This document shows, in pieces, positions 44,580-54,183 of a DNA stretch of 64,000 nucleotides; position 1 is the stretch's first letter; every line of letters begins with the position of its first letter. The position numbers and the translations under genes were made by a program. The notes beneath the pieces were generated by a model that ran no database searches, was not told the origin of the DNA, and saw only the letters and a list, made by a program, of their open reading frames with translations. Origin of the DNA: Bacteroidales bacterium (GTDB taxonomy: Bacteria; Bacteroidota; Bacteroidia; Bacteroidales; VadinHA17); contig JAIVHO010000037.1 in assembly GCA_020201035.1 (NCBI GenBank), positions 1-64,000 on the forward strand, in the 5' to 3' direction.

Positions 44580-45530
44580 TTATACCCTGTATTTTGAGTT
44601 TGCATCCCCAATGAGGCTGAGGTAACTTCTGTATCTGGTCCAGGCAATCTCTCCCTTTTCCACAGCCTCTGTTACAGCACACTCCGGTTCGTCCACGTGC
44701 AGACAGTTATAGTACCTGCATTTCCCCGCCAGGGCAAATATTTCAGGAAAGAAGTGATAAATCTCCTCTTTCACAAGGTATGCCGGAGCAAAGCCCCGTA
44801 TTCCGGGTGTATCAATAATGGCACCACCGTCAGGAAGCCGGTACATCTCAGCAAAGGTGGTGACATGTTTTCCCTGTCTGTGGTATTTTGATATCTCACC
44901 TGTACGTATATCGGCTCCCGGAATCAGTCTGTTCAGCAGGGTTGACTTTCCGACGCCTGAATTTCCGGCAACAAGGGTTATCCTGTTTTTCAATTTGTCA
45001 GAGAGAGTATCTGTTCCCTCCCCTTTTAGAAGAGAAAGAGAAAGAGTTCCGTAGCCTATTGACTCATACACCGATATCAGGTAATCAAGCTTTTCAAATT
45101 CAGTATTGCCATAGAGGTCGGTCTTGTTAAAGATCAGTAAAACAGGTATGCGAAATGATTCTGCGGCAACAAGGAACCTGTCAATAAACTCTTCAGGCGT
45201 AGAAGGGTCACGAAGTGTAATTATAAGTAGTGCCAGATCTATATTGGCGGCGATTATCTGGCTCTCCTTTGAGAGGTTTGAAGATTTCCTGATAATATAG
45301 TTTTTTCTCTCTTCTATTTCCCTGATAAGACCAGTTTCACCATCCCCTTCTTCATAGAGAACAATATCACCAACAGCAACCGGGTTTGTAGTACGCAACC
45401 TGTCCATCTCCCTGAATCGGCCGGTAATAACACATTCATCAACAGTGTTATCCGGTCCCAAAACCCTGTACCTGCTTCCGGTTGATTTAATTACTACACC
45501 TTTTTTCAATAGCCACTGTTTTGCCGGCAA
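44580..45530 (-). CDS. rsgA: Ribosome small-subunit GTPase RsgA
   Basis: This 316-residue circularly permuted GTPase matures the 30S subunit. An OB-fold opens the protein. The G motifs then come in permuted order: NKTD (G4), GNSGVGKST (G1) and DTPGIRGF (G3). The C-terminal zinc motif is CRYYNCLHVDEPEC. The start at 45530 adds about ten residues before the usual VVIKSTGS strand; no better start exists between them. Confidence 0.95.
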   Translation of the reverse strand: MPAKQWLLKKGVVIKSTGSRYRVLGPDNTVDECVITGRFREMDRLRTTNPVAVGDIVLYEEGDGETGLIREIEERKNYIIRKSSNLSKESQIIAANIDLALLIITLRDPSTPEEFIDRFLVAAESFRIPVLLIFNKTDLYGNTEFEKLDYLISVYESIGYGTLSLSLLKGEGTDTLSDKLKNRITLVAGNSGVGKSTLLNRLIPGADIRTGEISKYHRQGKHVTTFAEMYRLPDGGAIIDTPGIRGFAPAYLVKEEIYHFFPEIFALAGKCRYYNCLHVDEPECAVTEAVEKGEIAWTRYRSYLSLIGDANSKYRV

Positions 45531-45563
45531 ATTTAAACAATTTCCCGTATTGGGCCCTTTCAG

Positions 45564-47255
45564 TTATTCATTGGAGAAGAGAGGAGGGTGTTGTTCATCA
45601 AAATTTGTTGCCTCCTGATAGGCTCTGGCCGCCATAAGTATTGATGCTTCATCGAATAATCTGCCTATAAAGCTTATGCTGGCGGGGTTGCCTTTCTCAT
45701 CATATCCGTCAGGCACAACACAGCAGGGGTGGCCGGTAAGGTTTGTAACAAGCAGTTGATTACCTCTGAAACTGGGGGCTATCACTACATCGTAATCTTT
45801 CATAATCAATTCCATCTCCTCCATCAGAACTGTCCGGTGTCTGTTTGCCTGAATATACTCCACGGCAGGGATAAAGCGGGCAGCCCTGAAAGTGTTGGGC
45901 CAGTCGCCCCGTCCCTGTCCGGCCAGCAGTGCATCCATATCTTTTCTTGTCAGTTCATCAAATGCCGCTGCTGCCTCTGCAGTCAGGATAATCCTCAGGC
46001 TCTGCAGAGGCAGATCGCCAAAATCCATCTCCACAGGTATAAGATCAACCCCCATCTCCCTGAAGGTTTCCAGAACTGCCTGGTCATTATCCCTGTTATC
46101 ATAATCACCATCAAACAGAGACTTAAGGTACCCTATACGAAGAGTCCGGATATCACTCTGTCCGCGATAGTTAAACGGCATATCAACAACTGTGGGATCC
46201 TCGCCGTCGCTGCCCCTGATTACCCCGAACACAAGTGCAGCATCGGCTGCCGACCTGCATATAGGGCCTATTTTATCCATGCTCCAGCTTAGAGCCATTG
46301 CTCCTGATCTGCTGACCCTTCCGAAAGTGGGCCTCAACCCTGTGACACCGCATCGGGTTGAAGGGGATACTATTGATCCCAGCGTCTCTGTCCCGATGGA
46401 GAATGCCACCAGTCCGGCCGCAGTTGATGAGGCAGATCCTGCAGATGAACCACTGGATCCCTGTTCCATGTTCCAGGGATTGAGTGTTCTCCCTTCAAAC
46501 CAGAGATCGCCCATTGCAAGGGCTCCCATGGAGAGTTTTGCTACCAGAACAGCTCCAGCCTCCTCCAGCTTCCGTACTACCGTTGCCGTCTCAACCCTTA
46601 CCTGCTCCCTGTAGGGACCTGCCCCCCAGGTAGTTTTATAACCCTCAACCGCCAGGAGGTCTTTTACCCCGTAGGGTATTCCATGCAGTGGCCCGCGGTA
46701 GTTTCCGGCAGCAATCTCCCGGTCGGCCCCGGCCGCCTGTTCCAGAGCAAGATTTTCAGTAAGGGTAATAACGCATTTCAGAGTATCTCCGTGCCTTTTC
46801 AGTCTGTCAAGGTAAATCTTTGTCAGTTCGGTTGATGTAATCTGCCCGGTTCTTATCAGATAGGCGAGCTCACCAACACTCATAAATGCCAGATCGGTAT
46901 CGCTTTCAGGTCTTGCAACCTTATCAGGAAGAAACCACTGCTGGCTTTCAACAGTTTCAGGAATCCCCCTTCCCGGTAGGAGTGGGTTAAAGACAATGGC
47001 GGGATAGACGCCGTTATCAAGGCTTTTCGATCTTAACTGTTCATATGACTGAAGAGCCCTTACAAGATTTGGCTGCATCATCCTCTGTTCGGCGGTGTCA
47101 AAAGATATTCCCAGAAGGTTCTCAGCCTCTGTAATCAGGGTGGGGTCAAAACTATATTCACTATTGTCAGCCTCATTCATATCTGCGCAGGAGGTGAAGA
47201 ATAATAGAGCCGTCAGAAATACCAGAAGGCCGAGGTTACTTATTTTACGGTTCAT
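45564..47255 (-). CDS. Lipoprotein amidase (amidase-signature family)
   Basis: The 563-residue protein begins with a lipoprotein signal ending FFTSC at Cys23, followed by acidic residues (CADMNEADNSE) that suggest surface export. The amidase signature includes the catalytic lysine in YGVKDLLAVEG and the serines in GSSGSSAGSAS and TETLGSI (Ser-cisSer-Lys triad). The enzyme hydrolyses an amide or nitrile-derived bond. Its natural substrate is unknown, but cell-surface placement rules out the GatA role in tRNA amidation. It lies 33 bases after rsgA's end on the same strand. Confidence 0.88.
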   Translation of the reverse strand: MNRKISNLGLLVFLTALLFFTSCADMNEADNSEYSFDPTLITEAENLLGISFDTAEQRMMQPNLVRALQSYEQLRSKSLDNGVYPAIVFNPLLPGRGIPETVESQQWFLPDKVARPESDTDLAFMSVGELAYLIRTGQITSTELTKIYLDRLKRHGDTLKCVITLTENLALEQAAGADREIAAGNYRGPLHGIPYGVKDLLAVEGYKTTWGAGPYREQVRVETATVVRKLEEAGAVLVAKLSMGALAMGDLWFEGRTLNPWNMEQGSSGSSAGSASSTAAGLVAFSIGTETLGSIVSPSTRCGVTGLRPTFGRVSRSGAMALSWSMDKIGPICRSAADAALVFGVIRGSDGEDPTVVDMPFNYRGQSDIRTLRIGYLKSLFDGDYDNRDNDQAVLETFREMGVDLIPVEMDFGDLPLQSLRIILTAEAAAAFDELTRKDMDALLAGQGRGDWPNTFRAARFIPAVEYIQANRHRTVLMEEMELIMKDYDVVIAPSFRGNQLLVTNLTGHPCCVVPDGYDEKGNPASISFIGRLFDEASILMAARAYQEATNFDEQHPPLFSNE

Positions 47256-47404
47256 AACCTGAATATTGATTTATATAAATACTAAAATATCTCACTTATA
47301 ACCTGATCTTCATAAGAGATGCAGCAAGGTTTCTGAAACTGAAACCTCGCCCTCCTCTAAACCGCCTGACCTGTCTGCAGGACAAATTACGTCAACTACA
47401 AACC

Positions 47405-48610
47405 CTATACCTCGGCAGCCATCAGGAATATCGGCTTCATCTCAAAACTGTGGTAATAGGGTCTGAGCCTTTCCGTGTTATAGTATTTTTCTACGTTTAC
47501 CAGTTTTTTTGATGCTGTAACCACATCAAGGGGAACATTGTCATACCTGCCGTTTTTCAATACCACCAGTCTTCCATGCACTCCCTTAAGTATCAGATCA
47601 AGGGCAAGGTTACCATAAGCCATGGGCACGATTGAATCAAGCGAATCAGGATCGCCTCCCCTTACCATATACCCCAGTTTCTGATGTATAATATTGATCA
47701 TCTTACCCTTATTGAACTGTGAGGTAAGATCTTTTACCTCTGAGGAAATTATATCACCGATACCGCCTAGTTTAGAATGTCCGTAAGCATCCTTTTCCGA
47801 GCTTGTAAAGATCATTTCACCCCCTTTAAACATGGTACCCTCACTAACAAGGCAGACGGAGTATTTGCTCGGGTTATTGTTACGATCTTCCACAAGCAGC
47901 TCTGTAAGGTGGCTGATTTCAAATTTATGTTCCGGGATAACACATCTGTTTGCGGCACCTGCCATGGTAGGCAGCATAGCAGTAAATCCGGCATATCGTC
48001 CGAAAACCTCAAGTATCATAATCCGTTCGTGCGAACCGGCAGATGTCCTGAGGCTATTGGTCATTTGTATAGTACGGGTAACGCAGGTACTGAAACCAAT
48101 ACAGTAATCGGTTCCGGGAACATCATTATCCATTGTTTTCGGGATAGCTACCACATTGACTCCTTTTTTGAAAAGATGCACACCGTAGCTGAGGGTGTCA
48201 TCTCCACCAATTGGTATAAGATAATCTATACCAAGCCATTCAAGGTTTTTTATAACTTCCGGGGTAAGGTCATTTATCTCCTTGTCATATTTATCCTTAA
48301 GGTGATCCGGCACTGCGCTCTTAACCATATGGCTGGGCCTGGTTCTTGATGTATGCAGGAAAGTTCCTCCTGTACGGCCTGACTTATTAACAATATCATC
48401 AGTAAGCTCCTGATAGCAATCACTGTTGTCAACCTTTGTGTCCCTTATAAGCTCCACGATTCCTGCCCATCCGCGCCTGAGGCCAATTACCCTGTAGCCT
48501 TCCCTGTTAGCCCTGATTGTTACTGCCCTGATGGCAGGATTAAGGCCGGGTACATCCCCTCCTCCTGTCAGAATGGCTATTACCCCCTTCACTTTCTTCT
48601 GGTTTGCCAT
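47405..48610 (-). CDS. 6-phosphofructokinase, pyrophosphate-type active site
   Basis: The 401-residue protein is a PfkA-family enzyme (ILTGGGDVPGLNPAI at the start). Two positions discriminate the phosphoryl donor. ATP enzymes have glycine in GGDG and PGTIDND. Here the motifs are IGGDDT and PKTMDND, with Asp and Lys, the pyrophosphate-dependent pattern. It should catalyse fructose 6-phosphate + PPi to fructose 1,6-bisphosphate + Pi, reversibly. Length and insertions exceed the 320-residue ATP form. It stands alone, after a gap from the amidase gene. Confidence 0.88.
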   Translation of the reverse strand: MANQKKVKGVIAILTGGGDVPGLNPAIRAVTIRANREGYRVIGLRRGWAGIVELIRDTKVDNSDCYQELTDDIVNKSGRTGGTFLHTSRTRPSHMVKSAVPDHLKDKYDKEINDLTPEVIKNLEWLGIDYLIPIGGDDTLSYGVHLFKKGVNVVAIPKTMDNDVPGTDYCIGFSTCVTRTIQMTNSLRTSAGSHERIMILEVFGRYAGFTAMLPTMAGAANRCVIPEHKFEISHLTELLVEDRNNNPSKYSVCLVSEGTMFKGGEMIFTSSEKDAYGHSKLGGIGDIISSEVKDLTSQFNKGKMINIIHQKLGYMVRGGDPDSLDSIVPMAYGNLALDLILKGVHGRLVVLKNGRYDNVPLDVVTASKKLVNVEKYYNTERLRPYYHSFEMKPIFLMAAEV

Positions 48611-48807
48611 AATTGTTTTACTTTTTTACTTTTTTTATTAAAAATGTTAATGTTACTTCACAATTAAGGGATAAAAATAGAATATTTCATCCTATTAACA
48701 AATATATAGCCCTGCCTGAAGAACCATGATTGCAATTACCTTCATAAATCAGAAATTACGGCAGAGTTCTTTACCGGGAGTTACCCATTTAAAAATTTAC
48801 AGATAAT
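48611..48807. other. Intergenic region between divergent genes
   Basis: About 200 bases separate the phosphofructokinase start from the 5' edge of leader copy B. The sequence is AT-rich. No coding frame, terminator or strong promoter match was seen. Confidence 0.3.
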
Positions 48808-48946
48808 ATGAAACGAACATGATATTTTTAAGCATAAATATCACAAAAGAATATGTTTAAAAAATATTATGCGAGAGCGAAGCGATTCCATTCGTTCTCA
48901 AGTTTTTAATAAACTCCTTGTCAGGTAATTACAAAATTTTAAACAT
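48808..48946 (+). repeat. Dispersed ~140-bp leader element, copy B
   Basis: This copy ends exactly at the start codon of the TIGR01777 gene. It matches copies A and C over its full length with only scattered changes. The hairpin arms GAGAGCGAA (48873-48881) and TTCGTTCTC (48891-48899) are unchanged from copy A while the loop differs by one base. Confidence 0.88.
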
Positions 48947-49861
48947 ATGAAAAAACGAAAAGTTGTACTAATTACAGGCGGAAGCGGACTGATCGGACGC
49001 AGGCTTACAGAGATTCTGAACAGCGCGGGTTACAGTGTAAGAATTCTCTCCCGCAGGAGAGTGCTTGTCCCCGGAGCAAGGGTTTTTCTGTGGGATCACC
49101 GGTTGGGTACAATCGAAGAGGGAGCCCTTGATGACATAAGCATAATAATTCATCTGGCCGGAACAAATATCGGAGCCGAAAGGTGGAATGAAAAGGGGAA
49201 GAAGTCGATAATTGAAAGCAGGGTTGGTTCAGCCCGGTTTATTCACAGGGAGATAAGCGAACGGGGCATCACACCCGATCTTTTTATCAGCGCCTCAGCA
49301 ACCGGTTATTACGGGGCTGAGACAACAGACAGAATATTTACCGAGGATGACCCGCCAGGAACCGGTTTTGCATCACTGACAACACAGATATGGGAGGAGG
49401 AAGCGAATAGTTTCAGCAACGTGGCCGGGCGAACTGCCATTGTCAGGACAGGCATTGTGCTTTCTTCATCAGGAGGTATGCTGCAGCGGATTATCCCTAC
49501 GGTAAAAATGCATTTCTCACCTCTTTTTGGCAACGGAGATCAATGGATGCCATGGATCCATATTGATGATATAGCCGCGGTATATCTGAGAATCATTGAA
49601 GATGAGTCACTAAATGGTATAATTAACGGGGTTTCTCCCTTCCCTGTAACCTATGACACTTTAGTCAGGGGGCTATCGGAGGTAATGGGAATGCGCGTAT
49701 TTTCTCCACCCACTCCGGAATTTCTCTGGAAACTTATATTCAGGGAAAAAGCCGGTATACTCCTTTACGGGAGCAGGGTATCTGCAGAAAAGTTGCTGAA
49801 CAGCGGTTTCAGCTTCAGCTTTCCTGATCTGCAGGAGGCCCTTTCTGATCTGCTTCACTGA
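48947..49861 (+). CDS. TIGR01777-family NAD(P)-dependent epimerase-like protein
   Basis: This 304-residue extended short-chain dehydrogenase has the nucleotide-binding glycines in ITGGSGLIGRRL, the family motif WDHRLGTIEEGALDDISIIIHLAG, the segment SASATGYYG containing the catalytic Tyr, and the TIGR01777 C-terminal region (PFPVTYDTLVRGLSEVMG). Members (YfcH type) are widespread but their substrate is not known. Leader copy B precedes it directly. It converges on the BNR-repeat gene with a 15-base gap. Confidence 0.88.
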   Translation: MKKRKVVLITGGSGLIGRRLTEILNSAGYSVRILSRRRVLVPGARVFLWDHRLGTIEEGALDDISIIIHLAGTNIGAERWNEKGKKSIIESRVGSARFIHREISERGITPDLFISASATGYYGAETTDRIFTEDDPPGTGFASLTTQIWEEEANSFSNVAGRTAIVRTGIVLSSSGGMLQRIIPTVKMHFSPLFGNGDQWMPWIHIDDIAAVYLRIIEDESLNGIINGVSPFPVTYDTLVRGLSEVMGMRVFSPPTPEFLWKLIFREKAGILLYGSRVSAEKLLNSGFSFSFPDLQEALSDLLH

Positions 49862-49876
49862 AAAGATGGCCTGATC

Positions 49877-52552
49877 TTACTTTTGTATGTAGTTCATCAC
49901 CGGCCAGAGCCACCTCTCTGTTACCAGACCCTCTCTGGTAACCTTTTCCTCACCGTAGGTAAATGTAACATTATAGCTGCCGGGAGTTACCTGCATGGTA
50001 TTCCAGTAGACCTTCCATATTCCTTTTTCAGCGGGTACTGTTTGTTTATAAAGTTCACGTCCATTTTCATCCGTTACGGTAATCGAACCCTCACCTTCAG
50101 CGTTATCACCAAACATATACCATATCTCAAGTCCGTCAGGCTCATTGGGTGTTCTGATCTGATTGCTTCCCTTAATATTATAGTTTCCCCATGAGGCCTG
50201 CTGGGATCTGTTCATCTGTGGCTTGGGCTCTATTTCAAAGAGATGGAAATCTCTCTTCTCCACTTCGGAGTTTAACTGCTGCAGGGGAGTGATATCGGTA
50301 ATCCAGGCAGCTCTTCCGTATGTTCCTACAACAAGATCCCCTTCACGCGGATGAACCAGCAGATCCCTGACAACTACCGGAGGCATATTTGCCCTGAGTG
50401 AAACCCATGATGATCCGCGGTTAGTTGAGTACCATACACCTTCGTCATTCCCAACAAACAGAAGATCAGGATTCTTTGCATCTTCAAATAATACATTGAT
50501 CGGAAAATCAGGCAGGTTGGATGAAATATCCATCCAGATTTTGCCATAATCATCAGTCATATAGAGATATGGCTTGAAATCATCATTTCTGTATCCATTT
50601 TTTGCAACCCATGCTCTCCCGGCGCTATGTTTTGATGCAACAACCCTTGCTGTCCATCTCTCGTGAGGCATTCCCAGTTTTTCAAGGTCACGGGTAAACT
50701 CCTTCCATGATTTTCCTCCGTTTCGGGTAAGATGAATACGTCCGTCGTCAGTTCCAACCCATATTAGACCCTCCTCAATCGGAGATTCATCCATGGAGGT
50801 AATTGTACAGTACATAACATGGCCTGTTCCCGCTATCTTTACCTTGTCATTCTTTGTGAGATCAGGGCTGATCTCCTCCCATGTCTCACCGCGGTCAGGA
50901 GAGCGCAACAGCTTCTGGGCTCCTGCATAGACAGTACTGCTGTTATGGGGGGAGAGGGCAATGGGAGTATTCCAGGTATAACGATAACGCTCTCCGCCTT
51001 CAGGAACCTCGGGTACAATACTAACCCTTTCACCCTTCTTCTGGTCAACCCTGTGATGTGCCCCGAACTGGCTTGTATAATAGAGCCAGCGGTTATCCTC
51101 CGGATCAACCTTTGTATGCATTCCATCCCACATTCCGGTAATGACCCAGTCTTCTGTTGAGATCTCACCGGACCAGCTGTTGGATGGGCCTTTCCATGTT
51201 TCATGATCCTGCAGTCCTATATAGATATTGTAGGGCACCTCGTTATCAACCTCAACCATATATATTTCACCAAGGGGTATATGGTGATAATGCATCATAT
51301 TCTCCCCCCCGTCCCATGTCTCATAGATTCCGCCATCTGATCCCAGGAAGATATGATCACCATCGCGCGGATTGATCCACATAGTCCGGTTATCACCAAA
51401 ATTTGTACGGAAACGGGTTGCTTCTCTCCCGGTTGGCCATGTTTTTCCCCCGTCAAGGGTATAGAACATCCCCGCACTCAGGATATATATTATATCCGGA
51501 TTATCAGGGTGAACAGCTATTTTATTAAAGCTGTATGCCGCCTTGCCGCTCACGTCAATCTTTTCAGGATCATTAAGCCGTTCCCAGGAATCTCCCCCGT
51601 CAAAAGAGCGGTAGCACTCTCCTCCGATCAGATTGTCAAAACTGTGATCCGTAAACTCATCAAAAGGTACAGGAGCATCCGCATCAACTCCCTGTTTCAC
51701 GTTCAGATTCTGAACAACTGCCACCAGCACATTGGGATTATTGTACTGAAGGTCTATGCCGATCCGCCCCAGCGGACCGCCCGGAAATCCACCGCCACTG
51801 ATTACATTCCAGTTATCTCCTCCGTCTGTTGACTTATACAGCCTGCTCTTTTCTCCTCCTGGCTCAAATGTCCACGGTAGTCTTACCTTCTCATATGCAG
51901 AGGCATATATAATATCCGGATTTGCAGGGTTAAGGGCAATATCAATTATTCCCGTTGCATCATCAATATATAGTACCTTTTCCCATGTATCACCACCATT
52001 AACCGACTTAAAGAGGCCCCGCTCCTCATTCTCTGTCCAGAGATGTCCCATTACGGCAACCCATAAAATATCGGGGTTGTTGGGATGTATGGCTATCTCA
52101 GCTATATGGTGAGAATCTCCCAAACCCTTGAAAGCCCATGTTTCACCGGCATCAACCGACTTCCATATTCCGTTGCCGGCGTATGATGAACGCGCATTAA
52201 AATCCTCTCCTGTACCTATCCAAACGATTTCAGGATCTGAGGGGGCAACCTCCACGTCACCTATTGAAGTTGTGCCAATAGCATCAGAAATGGGTCTGAA
52301 TGTGGTACCCCTGTTTTCTGTTTTCCAGACTCCCCCTGCCCTGGGTGCAATGTAGAAGCTGTTTTTATGTTTCTCTCCCGGGTTAAGCGGTATTGCCAGT
52401 TCTCCTACCCATGCACTCACCCTGAAGGCTCCAAGGTTACGATAGGTGAATCCCTCAGGTTCAGCATCACGCTGGTATCTCTGGCCGCTGGCCGGGGGCA
52501 GGGAGAGCGCCGCCAGCAAAAATAGTGTAATAATTACATTTAATTTGTTCAT
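49877..52552 (-). CDS. Secreted Asp-box (BNR) repeat propeller protein, sortilin-like
   Basis: The 891-residue protein has a signal peptide (ends PPASGQ). About ten Asp-box repeats follow: S-V-D-A-G-E-T-W, S-V-N-G-G-D-T-W, S-T-D-G-G-D-N-W, S-F-D-G-G-D-S-W, T-L-D-G-G-K-T-W, S-P-D-R-G-E-T-W, T-R-N-G-G-K-S-W and others. This builds one or two seven- to ten-bladed propellers like the Vps10/sortilin family, often annotated as glycosyl hydrolase. A C-terminal beta domain (residues ~790-880) lacks a clear type IX secretion tail. A catalytic residue set cannot be assigned, so binding or scaffolding is as likely as hydrolysis. Confidence 0.85.
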   Translation of the reverse strand: MNKLNVIITLFLLAALSLPPASGQRYQRDAEPEGFTYRNLGAFRVSAWVGELAIPLNPGEKHKNSFYIAPRAGGVWKTENRGTTFRPISDAIGTTSIGDVEVAPSDPEIVWIGTGEDFNARSSYAGNGIWKSVDAGETWAFKGLGDSHHIAEIAIHPNNPDILWVAVMGHLWTENEERGLFKSVNGGDTWEKVLYIDDATGIIDIALNPANPDIIYASAYEKVRLPWTFEPGGEKSRLYKSTDGGDNWNVISGGGFPGGPLGRIGIDLQYNNPNVLVAVVQNLNVKQGVDADAPVPFDEFTDHSFDNLIGGECYRSFDGGDSWERLNDPEKIDVSGKAAYSFNKIAVHPDNPDIIYILSAGMFYTLDGGKTWPTGREATRFRTNFGDNRTMWINPRDGDHIFLGSDGGIYETWDGGENMMHYHHIPLGEIYMVEVDNEVPYNIYIGLQDHETWKGPSNSWSGEISTEDWVITGMWDGMHTKVDPEDNRWLYYTSQFGAHHRVDQKKGERVSIVPEVPEGGERYRYTWNTPIALSPHNSSTVYAGAQKLLRSPDRGETWEEISPDLTKNDKVKIAGTGHVMYCTITSMDESPIEEGLIWVGTDDGRIHLTRNGGKSWKEFTRDLEKLGMPHERWTARVVASKHSAGRAWVAKNGYRNDDFKPYLYMTDDYGKIWMDISSNLPDFPINVLFEDAKNPDLLFVGNDEGVWYSTNRGSSWVSLRANMPPVVVRDLLVHPREGDLVVGTYGRAAWITDITPLQQLNSEVEKRDFHLFEIEPKPQMNRSQQASWGNYNIKGSNQIRTPNEPDGLEIWYMFGDNAEGEGSITVTDENGRELYKQTVPAEKGIWKVYWNTMQVTPGSYNVTFTYGEEKVTREGLVTERWLWPVMNYIQK

Positions 52553-52806
52553 GTTCTTATATTCATTTGGTTATCATAGAATTGAAAATATTCAGATATA
52601 ATTCGCCCAGACTATAAATATCCAAAAGAGTTGGGATTAAAACAAATGTTTTACAGTATGCCGTTCGATTTATGAACAAATGATTTTTAAACGATTCGGA
52701 AGTTTGGCTAATACACTCTGACAACCGCATACAGGTTTCCGGAGATTAACCGGCCTGATGTGGCTGATTGGCTTCCCCCGGTATTTTTCGAAATAGCTGT
52801 TTTGTA

Positions 52807-54141
52807 TTATCTGCCTCCTATCTGCATTTCAGCGACCCTTAGCGTTGGAGCTGCAAAACTGAGGTTTTGGTCTATATCATTCCCCATCATGTCTATTCCA
52901 TTCAGTATAGATTCAGCACTTCCTGCAATTGTAAGACCTTTCACAGGGTATGCAATTTCTCCCCTCTCGATCCAGAATCCGCTTGCCCCTCCGCTGAAAT
53001 TTCCGTTAACGGGGTTAATACCGTAACCGGTAACCCCTTTAAGAAGGAGTCCGCGGGAGGTGTTTGCAATTATTTCATTCCGTGACATCTTACCGGGCTC
53101 AAGGCTCAGGTTATGAGTTCCTATTCCGGGCAACTGTGAAAAACCTCCTCTGGAGGCATTTCCTGTACTGACAGTACCTGCTCTGCTTGCAGAAGATGTA
53201 TTATGAATAAAGCTTTTCAGCACTCCCTTTTCCACCAGAATCCGTCTTTGAGTAGGCACACCTTCTCCGTCAAATGGCGAGCTTGCCAGGCCTTTGGCTC
53301 TGGTACCGTCATCAATGATTGTAAGCAATGGAGAGGCAAAACTTTTATCCATCATCTCCTTCAGGAAGCTTGCACCCTGCAGCACTCTCTCTCCGTTAAT
53401 TGCGGAGATAACTCCCCCGAACAGTGATCTGCCAACATCGGGATCGAAAATTACCGCTGCCCTCTGCGTATTTACCATCCTTGGATCAAGCATTTCCCAT
53501 GCTTTTCTTGAGGCTGCTGCAGCTATCTCTTCAGGGTTGAGCAGATCTGATATAAACCGTCTGCTGCAATATTCTCCTCCTGTGTTTTTCTGATCCCCCT
53601 TCTCGGCAACAACGCTGACACCAAGGGAACAGGAGGAGGACTTATAGCTTTTGCTTAATCCGTGTGAATTGGCAATAAATATCTCTCTCTCTGATTCGCC
53701 GAACCCTGATCCTGAGCTTTTTGTTACTCTGGGGTCTTTCATTGCCAGTGTTTCAACCAGGGTAGCCATCCTGATCTTCTCTTCCATTGAAACCGACTTG
53801 ATATCCGGGTCAAAAAGGTCACTGATCCCGGAGACTGATCTGTCGGAAGGCAAAACATTATTGGGATCTGGTGTTGTCAGTTTTGCAAATGCCACTGCTC
53901 TCTTAATTGTTTCGTCGAGAGAACTGTTGCTGAAATCATTACAATGGCTGAATCCCATTTTCCCGTCAACGAACAGTCTGAAACCGACACCATGTGATGA
54001 TGCCTCCTGAATGGTTTCAATTTCACCGTTCAATATATTCACACTCAGGTTTCGTGATACCTGGAGATATACTTCAGCCTCATCTGCTCCAAATTTCAGG
54101 CACCTTTTAACCAGTTTTTCCGTAAGATCCTTATAGTTCAT
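52807..54141 (-). CDS. pmbA: TldE/PmbA-family metalloprotease subunit
   Basis: The protein of about 444 residues matches the TldE/PmbA half of the TldD/TldE protease, which trims modified peptides. It lacks the HExxxH zinc motif, as this subunit should. The C-terminal region GVTGYGINPVNGNFSGGASGFWIERGEI is family-typical. The ATG at 54141 (MNYKDLTEKLV) is preferred over 54168. No signal peptide is present, unlike its partner encoded 42 bases upstream. Confidence 0.9.
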   Translation of the reverse strand: MNYKDLTEKLVKRCLKFGADEAEVYLQVSRNLSVNILNGEIETIQEASSHGVGFRLFVDGKMGFSHCNDFSNSSLDETIKRAVAFAKLTTPDPNNVLPSDRSVSGISDLFDPDIKSVSMEEKIRMATLVETLAMKDPRVTKSSGSGFGESEREIFIANSHGLSKSYKSSSCSLGVSVVAEKGDQKNTGGEYCSRRFISDLLNPEEIAAAASRKAWEMLDPRMVNTQRAAVIFDPDVGRSLFGGVISAINGERVLQGASFLKEMMDKSFASPLLTIIDDGTRAKGLASSPFDGEGVPTQRRILVEKGVLKSFIHNTSSASRAGTVSTGNASRGGFSQLPGIGTHNLSLEPGKMSRNEIIANTSRGLLLKGVTGYGINPVNGNFSGGASGFWIERGEIAYPVKGLTIAGSAESILNGIDMMGNDIDQNLSFAAPTLRVAEMQIGGR

Positions 54142-54183
54142 CTGTAAAATATTTACTTTTAACAACATTAAAAAGGCTGATTA

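Noticed and set aside
45564..47255. GatA subunit of the tRNA amidotransferase
   Set aside because: The lipoprotein signal places it outside the cytoplasm, and no gatB or gatC is adjacent.
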